Positions 45,181-57,964 of a stretch of DNA of 64,000 bases are shown here, piece after piece. The stretch is from Valencia hispanica (Eukaryota > Chordata > Actinopteri > Cyprinodontiformes > Valenciidae). The translations under genes and the position numbers were made by a program. How positions within the stretch are numbered: position 1 is the first letter of the stretch; each line of letters opens with the position of its first letter. The notes beneath the pieces are model-generated. The model searched no databases, was not told where the DNA came from, and worked only from the letters and a program-made list of their open reading frames with translations. The DNA lies in contig OY747707.1 in assembly GCA_963556495.2 (NCBI GenBank), forward strand, positions 30,653,371 through 30,717,370, given 5' to 3'.

Positions 45181-48100
45181 TAAAGAGTCTCAGGTTTGTT
45201 CAACCTTTTAATGTCAATTTCTTTAGTGGTTGTTGAATTATTTAAACCTGCTTTTAGGGTTCAACATCTGAAGTGCCACTCCCTGATACCACTCCTCTGT
45301 CTCAAATTAGATGGACAGCTGGAGGCGTCCCACCCAAAAGTCATACACATTCTATCTTGCATGGGGTCAAGCCAGCATGTCCTCTTATTGAGTCAGCTCT
45401 TCCAATCTGTTTCTTGTGTTTTTCATTTTAAACCTCGTCATATACATGAGATATTGCAGTCTAGACCGTGTAGAAGAACATAATCACTGTCTAGGAGTTT
45501 GTGCAACTTTTCTATGTTGTGTTAGAGTTTGGAAAATCTTTAGCACGTGTTTTCTCTGAGATTTGTCATTTATTATTTTTGCTGGCTCTTGTCATGACAA
45601 TCCAATCCCCTGCTTCTGGCTGTCAGGGGAATCATGGCCTCATGTAGCTAGCTCTCTGATTATTGCAGTGTGTGCTCTCCTTGTTATTTCTCTGTTTTCT
45701 ATATGTAGTAGCTGCACAGATGCTGGTTTGCAAAATAAACACGAGTGCCATGTCTTTGTGTTCCCCCATGACAAGATCCCTTTTGTGCTATTGTTTTTTA
45801 TCATATCATAACACTGTTGACTCAACTGACTAAGGACAAAACAATAGGAGATTAGAAACAAGGCTGTCAGCTCATGAAATAGTTTTTAATAAATATCTCT
45901 TAAAGTTCATACATTTGTACGGGGGGGGGGGATGGGGGGTTTGCTTCAGGTGCACCTTAAGGCAAATACTGGTTAGTGTCAAATAGCCACAGGGCAAGTA
46001 ACTGGCCAGTATTACAGACTTTACACTCTGCTACTATAACTCACACCAGGTTATTAGTTTTACTACAACTACAGTAAATTCTCCAATCAGGCTCTAACTT
46101 CTTACTGTCTCTTATTCAAGCTAAAATACTAGTAACTTGTTCTTCCATTGGAGCTTCAAAAGAGATGGAGCAATCTATTCTTCCTTGGTTTGAACTAATG
46201 GAACTAAAGTTAGTTATGAGTAATCACAGCGTGTCTTCTGAAGCATACAGTGTCTGCTTTTTAAATGATAAACCTCCCCTGTGACCCAGATTTGAGATGT
46301 GGTCTCTCTCTTCCCCTCACATGGAAACGATGATGATGAAGATGACTGATGAAAAAGAAAAGGCTGGTTTTAAACATGAGATCTTGACTGTTTTTCCTAT
46401 CTGAACATATTTTCTCAGAATCTTGTCATTTACTTTGGTTGTTTATCTGCGCTTCAATTGTAGTGTCAAAAACAAAGCCAATTGCCTAAATATTGCAAGA
46501 CCTTTTGACCTACATCTTGTCGTGATGATGGAAGTAAGACAAAAAAAACTAAAACCAATCATTCTTTCATAGCGACTACACTATAGCTGCTATGAAGTAG
46601 CTAAAATCTTCATGGAAAGTCATAGCAAATACATTTTAAAGGCATTTTGCTGATGAGGATTTGTTGTTTTCTCGCTTGAGTTTAGAGGAGTGGTCCGGTT
46701 GGGATTACAACCTAGTGTTTTTAAAGGCAAAACTTTAACATTTTTTTTAACATGTGTTTTACACTCTGAAACAGAATTAAAATCACTTCTAAAGATCAGT
46801 ATTTACTTCACAGGAGAAGAGAAATTTGTTTTTTCTCTCAGGACTATAAGAACAACATGACAGCATCTTGTTCTTGCTGTGCTGCTTTGGGAGCTCTTAC
46901 CACTTGTTTTTTTATGCATATTAAAGGAAGACCCTCTTTCTTGTGTGTAATCACACAACCCTTGTGTGACTTGAAGGAGGGGTGTGGTTACTACAGACAA
47001 ATCATGCAATGGAAGAGATCTATAGGACTTCCCAAATGTTCTGGATTTGAGTTCTTGTGAAGTGTGAAATTTACTGGCTATAAAGAAGTTTGTTTATGTT
47101 CTTGGCACCTTGAGTAAAATAACAAATTTTTCTTTTTTTGCTGTGCATGTGTTGACTTTTAGTCATAGAAAGTTTGTGACTGTAAACTGTTTAAAAATAT
47201 TATTTTGACCGTAGTTACTCTTTCTCAGAATATTACAATTTAAAATCTTAAGGGATTTAAAGTAATTTACTATTTTACATTTAAAAGAAAATAGGAGTTG
47301 TAGATGAGTTTAATTGGAGGTGATGGAAAAAATAAAATGACCTCCCTTAACAACCCTCCGCCCAAGAGTTGATAAAAAAAAAAAAGGTACAACTTTCACT
47401 CCAGGGGTACTTATCCTGGCAGATGCAGTGGACATAGAGGGGGAGTAAAAAATGGCCCAAGAAAATAATGCTGGTTGATGGTTGCAAGTTTTTGAGGGAG
47501 ACATCCTGCCTGCTGCAGTAGTTTAGTGAGAAGCTATAGCTGGACACAGAATGGCTCAGCTTCTGTTTTGTATCTCATTTGAATCTACTCCCATGACGTC
47601 TGTTTAACCGTCTGGTCTTTACACTCCTCCACAGAATCACAGAATCTCGTAGCTGAGCCGGCTCATCTCTTCAGATTATATCTCACATGTTTCTGATAAC
47701 AAACCCCAAAACAGCCCTCCAGCAATTAGTGAACTGGTTTGTTCTTTTTGGATTTCTGATTTGCATGGCTCTCTGCCTTGTGCACGTTAAAAGCACTCCA
47801 GCTGCCTCCTCTGCAGTGAATAACCCCTGACCTCCCTCCCCCACCGTTTTTTGAAACAATGCCGTGCCCAGCCCACCCTTTCTTCAAAGAGCACTAATTA
47901 GAAACTGATAGTAAGTGGGATAGAAACTTAAGGTTTATCCACCATAAACGAGGGAGTTTTTATGCTCAGTAGTCATATTTATCTCCAACCTTTCTAAGTT
48001 AAAAGACTAAAGGAACCTCCCCTTTACTCCTTTGGGAAGTTTTCCGCTCCTCCCTAATTATTTTTTTTTTGCCTTTCTGTGTATGGTACAATGATGGTGG

Positions 48101-48574
48101 CTGACTGGAGAGAGGACTTCACTTCACTCCTCCACACTGACACACAAACACCCACAGAACTATGTGAGCTCCCTCCATGCAGCTACACACTCTCTGCTCT
48201 TTGCTTGATTCTACACCCGACCAGATCCAACACTGGTGGGATGCACACCATGCGCTGTAACTATGGTTACTGCTTCCAGCTTGCACACTGCCGATATACA
48301 CGTGAAAACAAATGCTCATCCTAGTGTTTATCATTCAAACAATGCACCTAACTTTCTGTCTACAACAAAAAAATCTCTTAACTCTCTTTGTGTTTTCTAA
48401 AGCTACCCCTTTTTCTGCTTCACCCATCCAACCTAAAAAGGTGAATGTTTGTGTGTGTATGTATGTATATCCCTTATCGGGCATTCATGAATACATTATT
48501 TTACCAAGCTCATGTTTTTGACAGCCGGGGGAGGCAAAATCACAGACAAAAGGAGCAAAAGTCTGTTTGAAGTA
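45181..48574. other. Inferred intron; nothing recognised
   Basis: A poly-G run of about 10 lies at 45920. The block 47690-47830 is GC-balanced and could be conserved non-coding DNA. No exon with domain support was found. Confidence 0.45.
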
Positions 48575-48745
48575 GACTAATTAATACTTAATTACTTTCG
48601 TTTTCCAATCTGAGGCTTTATGTGCAAATGCCGTGGCTGATAGCGAGTTGCCAATCATGCAAAACAACTGTACATTAAGTAGATGCAGCTGTCAGACATA
48701 ATTGTACACAAGTGAGAGATTTGATAATGACTGAACATAGCAGGA
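48575..48745. promoter_or_regulatory. Candidate intronic conserved non-coding element
   Basis: The block combines homeodomain-type cores (CTAATTAATACTTAATTAC), octamer-like TATGTGCAAATGCC, and a second CATGCAAAAC within about 110 bp. It has no repeat signature or coding frame. This composition is typical of vertebrate developmental enhancers, but conservation cannot be judged from one sequence. Confidence 0.25.
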
Positions 48746-50555
48746 TCTCAGTTTGGTCTTGCTTTCCTTTATTAGAAAAATGTATGCACACGTTAAAATT
48801 TCCGTGATTGCAGGATATAATGTGATGTGGATAAGTCTTTGGTATATGCCTTCTACAAAGGATTAAAACTTAGCATAGATTTGGGACTGCGGTGTGTATT
48901 CATGCAGACCGAATGGGGGATGTGTTTGAGGTCAGGATGATTATGGCAATTGGTGGGGGGAGTGGAGGTTAGTAGGGTAGCAGGTGTCCACGAAGAGTTA
49001 ATGGACTAAGTGAGGGGAGTATAGCCAGAGGGCCTTAATGTACTAGACGTGTGGCATATCAGTGTGTATATGTGTGAATGGGCTGATATGAAAGGACCAG
49101 TCTGACCTCCTGTTCTCCCAGTCCTAACACTAGATATAACTAGTCTCGTGTTGGTATGGCATACTAAGAAAATGACAACCCAGAGTAAAATTGCTATTAT
49201 ATTTGAGCATTTACAATGAAATTTTGAAAATGGTGCTAAGCCCTTTCTCTTATAACAAAACATGTAATAGTTTAATTTTATTAGTTGCACCACTTTAACC
49301 AAAAGCCTCAAATTAATACTTGCTACATTTAGTAGTTTTCAAGTAACTCTCCTCATCCTTCTTACTCTTTTGCTTTTCATAGGCCAACACTGGAAGTCTA
49401 CCAAACTGATTTTAGCTGGATGATTACTCAGAGTTTCTTCTTTAGTAGCCTAACAGACAGACTGGATGTAGCTTGTCAACTGCAGTTTAAAAATGTTGTT
49501 GTCTTGAAGGGTATGTATCAATTTTTTTTACAACTTTTGCTTTTCATCTGTGTCCAGGTGCTCTCTGAGTGCAGTTGCTTAGAGTTGTTACAAAAGAGCA
49601 CCCTACGGAGGGATTTAAAAGAGCTCTGTGTGAGCCCAGTCTGCATGTAATTTACTACCGTGGCCAATGACTGCTTGTGACAAAAGCTGGAGTTTAAAGC
49701 ACCAAAATTCTGGCAGCAATTAAATAGACGACATCATTTATTCTACAATTCTGTCCTCCGCTGTAAATCTAATGTTCACGGATGTCAGCCCTCCCATTTT
49801 TCCATTTGCCAGAATACCTTTATGTTAGGGAGCTATGCAGCAGTTATGCAGGTGTCACTTTTCTCCACAGAATCAGTACGTGTTTTACTCATGGGGTTTA
49901 ACAGACCCACAATAATATAGCTGTGAAAATGGTACTCAATGGATATAGCCTGTCAAACCAAGGCCATCCACAGTTTTGTCACAGCAAGATGTTATTCAGG
50001 CCCTAAAAGATCCCTTCTAGCTAATGCTGTGGTTGAAAGGGAACAGCATGTGCAGTCAAACGTCTCCCTCATTTGGCTCAGACACAGAGAAAAATCTATG
50101 GTGTTACAGCTAATGTTTGATAGAAGAAAGCATTTTCCTACCAGATGAAATTTATGCTGGGTTGTTCAGCATCAGCGTCATAATCCTAGGGCCCATGATT
50201 CCAATGAAGAATCATTCATCCCTACTTATGCTTATTGCTAGTTTATCCACGTTTATGCATAAATTATATTTGTAGTAAAATTGCTACCTAAATGGTTCTT
50301 CTGTAGCGCCACTAAGAGGTCACACATCCGTTCAACACATTCCAATTTCAATTACTCAAACGTTTTTGTTTTTGTTTCAGAAAATTCAGATTTATTTTTT
50401 TGTTCTTGTTGAAAAAACAATGGCAGATTGATTCACTAATTTGTTTCATACTACGTGTAATGTATCTATGTTTTTCACAACTGGAAACATTTACAAGCAG
50501 CCGCATTTGTCAGGTGGAGAAAACTCTTGTGTGTCCAGCACTTTGCCATCTTATT
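48746..50555. other. Inferred intron; nothing recognised
   Basis: Sequence is mixed. A strong acceptor-like tract ends at 49382 (TTTTGCTTTTCATAG), but no paired donor with a clear coding frame follows. Confidence 0.4.
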
Positions 50556-50717
50556 AAAAGGACTTTAAACAAACATGAAATTCAAGTGATCTTGAAACCT
50601 TAGCTGTTTCCAACTTTGCTTTACCTTAATACAAGAAGCTGGCCCTTTTCTCCAGATATAACAGTTGATTTTGAACGGAGAAGTAAACAAATCCATGCTG
50701 CATTAACAGTCCTCCCG
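50556..50717 (+). repeat. Direct repeat, copy 1 (fragment of a hAT-like element)
   Basis: ACTTTAAACAAACATGAAAT, TTCAAGTGATCTTGAAACCTT, AAGAAGCTGGCCCTTTTCTC and AATCCATGCTGCATTAACAG recur in the same order at 53209-53370, with an estimated 85-90 percent identity. The second copy sits inside a hAT-like element, so this is probably an isolated piece of another copy. Confidence 0.8.
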
Positions 50718-50800
50718 CTTATCACAGCTTGTATTAAATGTACAAATCTGTTATACTCTTGACTGTATACCAAGCTCCCAGAAAGCTTGTCTGTATAATC

Positions 50801-51428
50801 TAACCCCTCCTTTCCACCGGACGCGTAAGCAGCACGTTACAGGAGCAGCACATCGTACGCAGCTGATAGCCACCACTGTAGTCAATCGAACCCTTTCCAC
50901 CAGAGGCGAAAGCAGCACGAGTCTGCTGCGTCTGAGGAGCGACATGTCTCAGCACTTTTCTAAATATACGCGGCAGTCCTATTTTCTAAGCAGCACGCCT
51001 CTGAAACACAAAAAAATGTCCCTACCTGTGCGGCCCGGTGAGAAGTCAGTACCTCGCGGGAGGGTCTCATTTGTGTGTCATCACACAAATGAGCGATTTT
51101 GGATATTCCCTGACATAACACAAACTTATTGGCGAATATAAAACGGACATAACATAAAACACCAACCTTTTGGAGCCATGTTGTTCTCTTTTCCTGGTTA
51201 TTATTGTCATAGGCGCTTATATATGTCTATGGTTGTTGTGTTTACTGACGAAACCACGCGTGATTTTGCTAATCTTGCGTGATTTCGTGCTCTCTCGATG
51301 ACAGCTGCTTCCCTGCTGCTATGCGCCTCATACGCACCTGGTGGAAAGGGCCAAGCAGCAGAATACGAAAGTGAAACGTGCTGCTCCTGTAACGTGCCGC
51401 TTACGCGTCCGGTGGAAAGGAGGGGTAA
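50801..51428. mobile_element. Young Harbinger-like miniature transposon with 48-bp inverted ends
   Basis: The ends, 50804-50851 and 51378-51425, start CCCCTCCTTTCCACCGGACG and match at 47 of 48 positions. TAA lies at both outer edges (50801-50803, 51426-51428), fitting a 3-bp target duplication typical of PIF/Harbinger. A second, inner inverted pair (CTTTCCACCAGAGGCGAAAG near 50893 and CACCTGGTGGAAAGGGCCAA near 51337) repeats the end motif. No transposase. Near-identical ends suggest recent activity. Confidence 0.9.
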
Positions 51429-52863
51429 GATTCAGTCATTGAACAAATTTCTATTGCAGCTAGAGAGGGGCTCTTCTTAGCTAGCAAACTGCTGCTTCTC
51501 ATAGTCACTCACTCTTTTTTTAAATTATTCATTGACAATATGGTTAGTAAGGAGCTGACTTGACACATACTTTTTAGATTTTAATGAAATTTATATGACA
51601 AGATGTTTCTCTTGCTGTGCCACATTTGACGGTGGTGCAGCAGCCGACTTTCAGCTGTGCCCAGACTCTCCCTGTTGACTTTTGCTGCAGTGCTCCAAAG
51701 CTAAATGGCACAGTCATGCACGGTATTTCCAACTGAGTTCCAGAGTAAGCTTGTAAACTTTGAAATATTTCCACGTTGAAGGGCAGATTAATAAAGCAAC
51801 ATGTGGCATTTGATAAATTATTTATTTGCAGTATGAGCAAGAGAAAACCTAATGAATGTTGATCGCAATTGTGGGCAGGGTGGTATTTTAATTGATCAGA
51901 GGAATCATTGTATGCTTATTAAATCTGATTCCAAAGGCTGCTTTTTTTTCTATGGTCAAACAGGAAGGCAAAACAGCTGAGGGTTTAGGAGGGAAGATAA
52001 AGAGGCAGTTGTTGAGCAGAGAAAGATAGATTATGATTTGGCCTAAGCTATTGACAATAGAAAAATTGTAAAAAAAGTAAGAATAAACAAGGAGAGAATA
52101 TGAATTAGGTCAAACTATGAATAAAGACTTTCTGGTAATTGGCTCTGCTCTTTTTATGGCAATAACTAGTGATGGATTAAGTACAACTCAAGCACAGATG
52201 TGAGATTTTGCACTGAAAATTCTCCTTTGCGTTTATCCTGGACCAACCAGTTATAATGAGCAACAGTGCAGGTGGGGTCATGACTGCATTGGCCCGGGTG
52301 GAGCCATAAATCAGAACTAGTTAGCATAGTGAGAGCAGAAAAGAGTATGACCCAGGTGGAAGTCCCAGCGGGAGTTTAATTTCAGGCAAACATTTGAGGC
52401 CTGGATTTCACTGACAGAAGCATTTAGCAGGGACAGTTTTGCAAGAGACCCTGCTTATCAGAAAAACATGCCTCCCGTTTAATAAAAAGGCCTTAATGTA
52501 CCCCTCTGTGTCCATAGCCTCAAGCTGCATGCACCTCGCCAACAGCCATGTCCAATATTCAAACTGGTTTTGTTGAGCTGAACCAAAGCATTCTACTTAG
52601 AGATATACTGTACTACACTTCAGCCTCACAGGGGACATTAATGCAATGGGTTAATGCAAGCTTGCACATTCAACTCATGAGTAAACAGCTGAAGAGAAAG
52701 AATAATAGGATTTCTCACCAGGATATATTCAGTTTTGTATAATCGTGGTTGCTGAGGGAAAACTTAACAAAATAGGGAAAATAGCAATCCCTCCACATGG
52801 TATTTCCTAAAAAGTTAAGCAAAATTGTTGTTTTTCTTCTGCTCATGATATCACTTATAATTA
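51429..52863. other. Inferred intron; nothing recognised
   Basis: The block 52230-52520 is GC-balanced, looks unique and might be regulatory. No coding exon supported. Confidence 0.4.
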
Positions 52864-54157
52864 AGGGTGTAAAAGTATGCCAAAAAACCCCGGTTTGGTT
52901 CATACCTTGGTTTCATTTCAAGGTTCGGTTAATTTTCGGTTTGGTAGTCAGGTAACAATGTGAAAATAAAGTTTTTGTGAAATGACATTTACATTTTCCA
53001 ACAAAATGTTCTCAGATACCACAAAAGTGAATGCAATAATATATAAAATAAATAAATATCATACAACAGTTTAAATATTTTTTATTTAAGAAACTGCAAC
53101 AAAGATACTTTGACTTTCTGCCAAGGTCAAGACAATGTAGGATATAAAATGAATGTTTTAGACTCCCCTACTGTCTTAGACAACTGTGTTATCAACAGGG
53201 GTTAAGCTGTTAAAAAGACTTTAAACAAACACGAAATTCAAGTGATCTTGGAACCTTAACTGTTTACAACTTTGCTTTACCTTTAATACCAGAAGCTGGC
53301 CCTTTTCTCTAGATATAGTTGGTTTTGAAATAAGAATTTAACAAATCCATGCTGCATAAACAGTCCTCCTGAGTCAGCTGACAGGTTGTTGCATTAGTTA
53401 AACAGGTGAGGTGGGAGGGATTACAGCGCACCTCTAGTCTATTGATTTAATCACAGCTGCAGAGTTCCTTTTTCCTGAAGAGCCATGGTTTCTAACCCTG
53501 GAGTTTCTCTTGGTTTTATGTGTTCTATTTTAATATTTTCCATATACCTTTTTGTATGCGTGTTAACTGAAAACAAAAAATATTAGATACATAATTTTAT
53601 TTTAGTATTTATGTTTGACACTGCGGTGGGCGGTGTCCTCCCTCCGTTCAGCTTCCAGCTGCTGCTGCAAAAACAACTTGTCATGTGTTATTGACTAATT
53701 CCTGGAATAACTTTTTTTTAATAGACATTATTAGAGTCAGTAGTCCAGTCTGCTAATACTTTATTGAAGCGTTAAGAGAACTGCACCAACGAGGGGAGCT
53801 AAGTGGTGTCCTTCAGCTCATTACCATCGGTGGTAGCTAACGGCAGCCACCAACTCTACCAGAAGTTGGTAACCGGTTAACATGACAATGCATTGTCCTC
53901 TAACACCGGGAAGCTGAATAGTTCCCTAACAGTAGGCTTTAACAATGGAAGAGAGTATTCAAGTATCTACTCTCCCTTTGAAGAGTTGCTGGCCATACCT
54001 TCTGCTAGCAGGAGACTGGGTTGGACTGTATTTGTTTACAGAGTCACGTGTGTTGCTGGCTAAAGTGCGACAGAATTATGTTTCTGTGTGGAAACTCGGT
54101 TCGCCTGTGTGCCGTACAGAAGAATTTGAATTCAGATACATGTACTGTTACACCCCA
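52864..54157. mobile_element. hAT-like transposon, about 1.3 kb, non-autonomous
   Basis: AGGGTGTAAAAGTATG at the left pairs with CATGTACTGTTACACCCC at the right. Near the left end are GGTTTGGTTCATACCTTGGTT and GGTTCGGTTAATTTTCGG, and near the right CGGTTCGCCTGTGTGCCGTAC; both are familiar from teleost hAT-type repeats. Contains direct-repeat copy 2 (53209-53370). No transposase frame found. No exact 8-bp target duplication seen. Confidence 0.65.
53209..53370 (+). repeat. Direct repeat, copy 2
   Basis: Partner of 50556-50717 in the same orientation, about 2.65 kb downstream, internal to the hAT-like element. Shared blocks include CAAATCCATGCTGCAT and GAAGCTGGCCCTTTTCTC. Confidence 0.8.
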
Positions 54158-57105
54158 ATTAGTAATGTATACTTGGTGTCTCCCATCGAGTTGAACTAAT
54201 AAATTTGCTCTCATCAAGCGTAATCATTGCAATCACAAAATTCTGAGATGCACACAGACGTGGAAATTTGTGGTTGACTCCAGTAGGTAATTTTGGTTTG
54301 ATTAGGGATCCTAACCTGTCATATTACATAACCCAACGGACCTAAATGGGGATGAGAAACAAATCAATTAGAAATGTATGTAATACAAAACAATTTGAAA
54401 TTTGATCTTTTTTATGACTAATAATCTCCATAATTCGTGAATATACCAAACCAAACAAAAAAATTGCATCTGCAAAGTATATAGGTACGAACTGCTTTAT
54501 GTGAACACAACTGAAGTATGAAGGGATAAAATGAGGGGACCAATTGGGGAAGGAAATAATGGAACCACAGCCACCTGTGATTCATATACCTGAAATGTTT
54601 CAAAGCCAGTTTGCTTCTAGATGGGGTCATCTGTTTAAAGCTTGTAGCTGAAAAGAGGGAACAAGGTCACGTAAGGTAAACGGAGTCAGGAAGAAAGTCT
54701 GTCTTGCAATCTTGTGGTATACAAAAATTTCCCAGCAGTGGTGGGCAGTAAACACAGGTAAAGAAAAATATATTAGGCATGTAGAGGAGTGAAAAAAAGC
54801 AAAAGGAAAATGACTAGTGCATGGAGACATTCAGGTCTGTTGAAGAGAAATATCAGCTACACAAGTTGATCTCGTGTAGGATCCTTCTGACCGATATGTG
54901 ACTGGATGCTACAATTATAGCAGAGACTTTTTTATAGCATTTATAATAACTTGAGAGACTGATATTTTTGTACCAGTGCTGTAGATAATGTGCGAATAAT
55001 ATATCTGAAGTCGGAGTGAAGACCCTTTAGAAGTGCAAAATTGCGGAGAGGTAAATGCTAGCTTTATATCTGTCAGATGTAGATTCAAGAAGCAAATATC
55101 TTTTCTCAAGAAGTATATCAACATTTTTCCCTGAAGTAATTGGATAGAAAATAAGCATATATTGGGCCCCAGACACAGATATTTGTTTCCAGTCTTGGTG
55201 TTGTTCTGCACCAGGTCCCTGTTATCAAATCAGTGATAAAGATGACTGGTTGAAAGCAAGTCTGCATGGCAGGCTGATCTAGTGTCTGTTTTTCAGGTGT
55301 CTTCTTTCTGATATACCAACACCTAATCAGGGTTTTTTTTCCACAGTCAGAGCCAACGTTGTTCAACGTGGTTGAAAATTACTTAAAGGATTCTCGAGAC
55401 TTGCCAGACAGTATATTACACACACAAAAGCAAAAAGAAAAGTTAAGATTTTTTTTTGCATTGCATTGAATTATCTTCTATATATAATTTCAATTTCTAA
55501 AATACGGATACGAACAAACACCCAAGAGTTTTTGTACATGATATTTCACAAAAAATTAAGGTTTTGGCTCCATATTTATTGCGTTTTTGGGAAGGCATTT
55601 TTTTTCTATTTATAATGGTCAGAATGATGATGGTATTGACAGGTATTACATCATCAGCTATTATTACATTACCTGTTGCTATAAGAAGATAAAGCGAACT
55701 AGGGTCTTATTTTTGAAAAAGAGATTGCAGATATTTACAAGAAAACTGAATTTTCCTCCATCTTGAAGCGAATGGAAAATACATTAAAACAGCCTAACAT
55801 GTAGTGATTCATCTTATGCCTTATGATGTTTTGGGCTTTTCAAAGCTTTGAAAAATACAACGGTGAATCATTCTCCTGGCATAGAAAAAAAAAGAAAATC
55901 CTCTTGGTCCTTATCTTATCATCCAATGTATGTGTTTGACAGATAAACCACCAACCCTAGCTCAGTATCATTCTGTTCATATGGAGAGACAACATTTTTG
56001 ACATACACAATGATTATTGTTATGCTCCCTGCCTGTACATCTTGTACTCTGTTGCCTTTACTCTTATTAGTGCTGTGTGGGTGTAATGGGCAGTTATTGT
56101 GTTTGTCAGCTGCTGAAGTGACCAGACGGCCTGTCTTACCGGCCGCTAATGGAACTCAACTCTTAGTCTCTCTTTGTATCAGCCCTTCTTCAAGTTGCAC
56201 TCACTGTCACACCTGTTTCTCAACTGACAGAGCTTTCAGCGACAAGTGTTTTCCCTTAGCTGCTAATAATTTGCTCATACTTAGTCTCAAAATACAAATA
56301 TATTTGTCTGCAAAACGTGGCTTTAAAATATTCTATTTAATAAATTAGTCAAGCAGTTAGGGATTTGTTGAGGAGTCTGACGCTGGGAGCGGGGTCAGGG
56401 GTTGTTAATAACAGGCCTGTTACAATGATTTTTACATTCTGACGCAGATGGTGATTATCACTGCAGGAAGGACAAGGGCTGGAGGAAAAAAAAAGGGAGT
56501 GAGAAAAAATGAGAGAGAAGAAGGAGGATGCAGCCTGAATTGTAATGTTTGATGCTGTCCAGAGCCCCTCAAAGAGCCAAAACACTATGAAAGAGAAATA
56601 CTGGGAATTCTCATCAAGCCATTAGTATGATATGATTTCCCAGAGCTACGTGGACACTCATCCTCTTCTCAAAGACAATATGGTCATTTTAAGCCTCTAA
56701 GAGCACATTTTTCCGTCACTTGTACATTAGCACAAGAACAAAATCACTTGTCATGTCAATAAGAAAGTACCAGTACTTGAAAATGTGTGCTTTTTATATG
56801 GTCTTAGTCTCTTTTTGAATGTTAAAATTCCCCCCTTTTTAATCTCATCTTTTTCTGCTCATCACAGAATCTCTCTGTCTCTTTTTTTTTTTTGCTCTCT
56901 CTGGTAATGATGTTAACAGGGTCAAACGCTTTCGGTGGCCTGAGGGGAGAAAGATGAAGGGTGGTATTGGGGAATTTTGAACCAGTACTGGAGGGGTGGC
57001 GGGGAGAGATACTCTGATGTGCCGTTTATTTCTCTCTGAAATACATATGTGCAGAGTGTAAGTGAGTGCCACGCTCATATATTCACTTAGTTTGGTGCGT
57101 TTTAG
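54158..57105. other. Inferred intron; nothing certain recognised
   Basis: A + frame at 56010-56348 begins with a hydrophobic, cysteine-rich stretch (MIIVMLPACTSCTLLPLLLL), but its start context is weak and it has no domain. A polypyrimidine-AG tract ends at 55336 with no usable donor following. Confidence 0.4.
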
Positions 57106-57125
57106 GGGTGGTTGGGACCCTGGAG
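57106..57125 (+). CDS. Candidate 20-nt microexon of the same gene
   Basis: The 20 bases between TTTTAG and a perfect GAG/GTAAGT donor complete the phase-1 glycine codon left by the exon at 32447-32486 and add VVGTLE, ending in phase 0. The joined start, MATGALLLACALLGVVGTLE, is a more complete signal peptide than exon 1 alone. Against it: the pyrimidine tract is weak, the intron would be 24.6 kb, and a chance match of frame is about one in three. No homologous protein was recognised. Confidence 0.22.
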
Positions 57126-57964
57126 GTAAGTGTCGGCCTCGTACTGTGTTCGCTTTTGCTTTTTCCCACCAAGCAGGGTTTTTTTTTTTCTGCTCTTCTC
57201 ATCGTTGCATTGATTTTTAAGAATTTTCACAGGATCTATTGCATAAGTTCGAACTTCTCTTAGGGCAAGTAGGACATAGATTGCATCCTTTATATTTGTT
57301 TTATGTTTTACTGACCGGTGTTATTTTATTGATGTTTCTTTAACATTCAAATAGGTACTTGATATATTTTTGGACATACTGTTTGCTAAGGAAGGCATGT
57401 TCAAGTAGAAAAGTGCACATTAGTTTATACTTGAATTGGACCTCATCAAACAAACAAACAAAAATCACACAACTAAGCAGAGCTTGTAAATTAATGTGAA
57501 ATTATATTACCAAATATTCATGGCTAAATTAAAAGTAGTTAATCACTGGAAAAACACATTTGTTATTAGTATATTGCTACAAAGCTAAAATAAGGCCGCT
57601 AAAAAGTCTTATCCCATCGAACTTAATTTCTCTCATTAATGAGATGATTAGAGAAAAAGACTGAGTGCTTGAAAAATTGATCGTTTATTTAATGTAACAT
57701 GCGTTCATTATAATTAAGCCACACTGGTTCTTTTTCTCAGTATGTTTGTGAGTGTGGTATAAGGATATAATTGACATTTTAGAATTTTCTCCTAATTAAC
57801 TTAATCAACATAAGCAGATTTAATCTAGGTCTACATTTAATATACACACCTAGGTTTAAAGCTAAAGGTAAATGTTGCTTAAAGTATATGTAGAATATTT
57901 AGTGCTACTACACATTAAGACCTTTATAACTGGGCTTATGTTCAAAGACAATACCATCTATTTA
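57126..57964. other. Inferred intron; nothing recognised
   Basis: AT-rich sequence with a short AAAC tandem near 57450-57464. Confidence 0.45.

Noticed and set aside
56010..56348. 112-codon + frame with a hydrophobic, cysteine-rich start
   Set aside because: Weak start context, no domain, no promoter or splice evidence, and located in an inferred intron.
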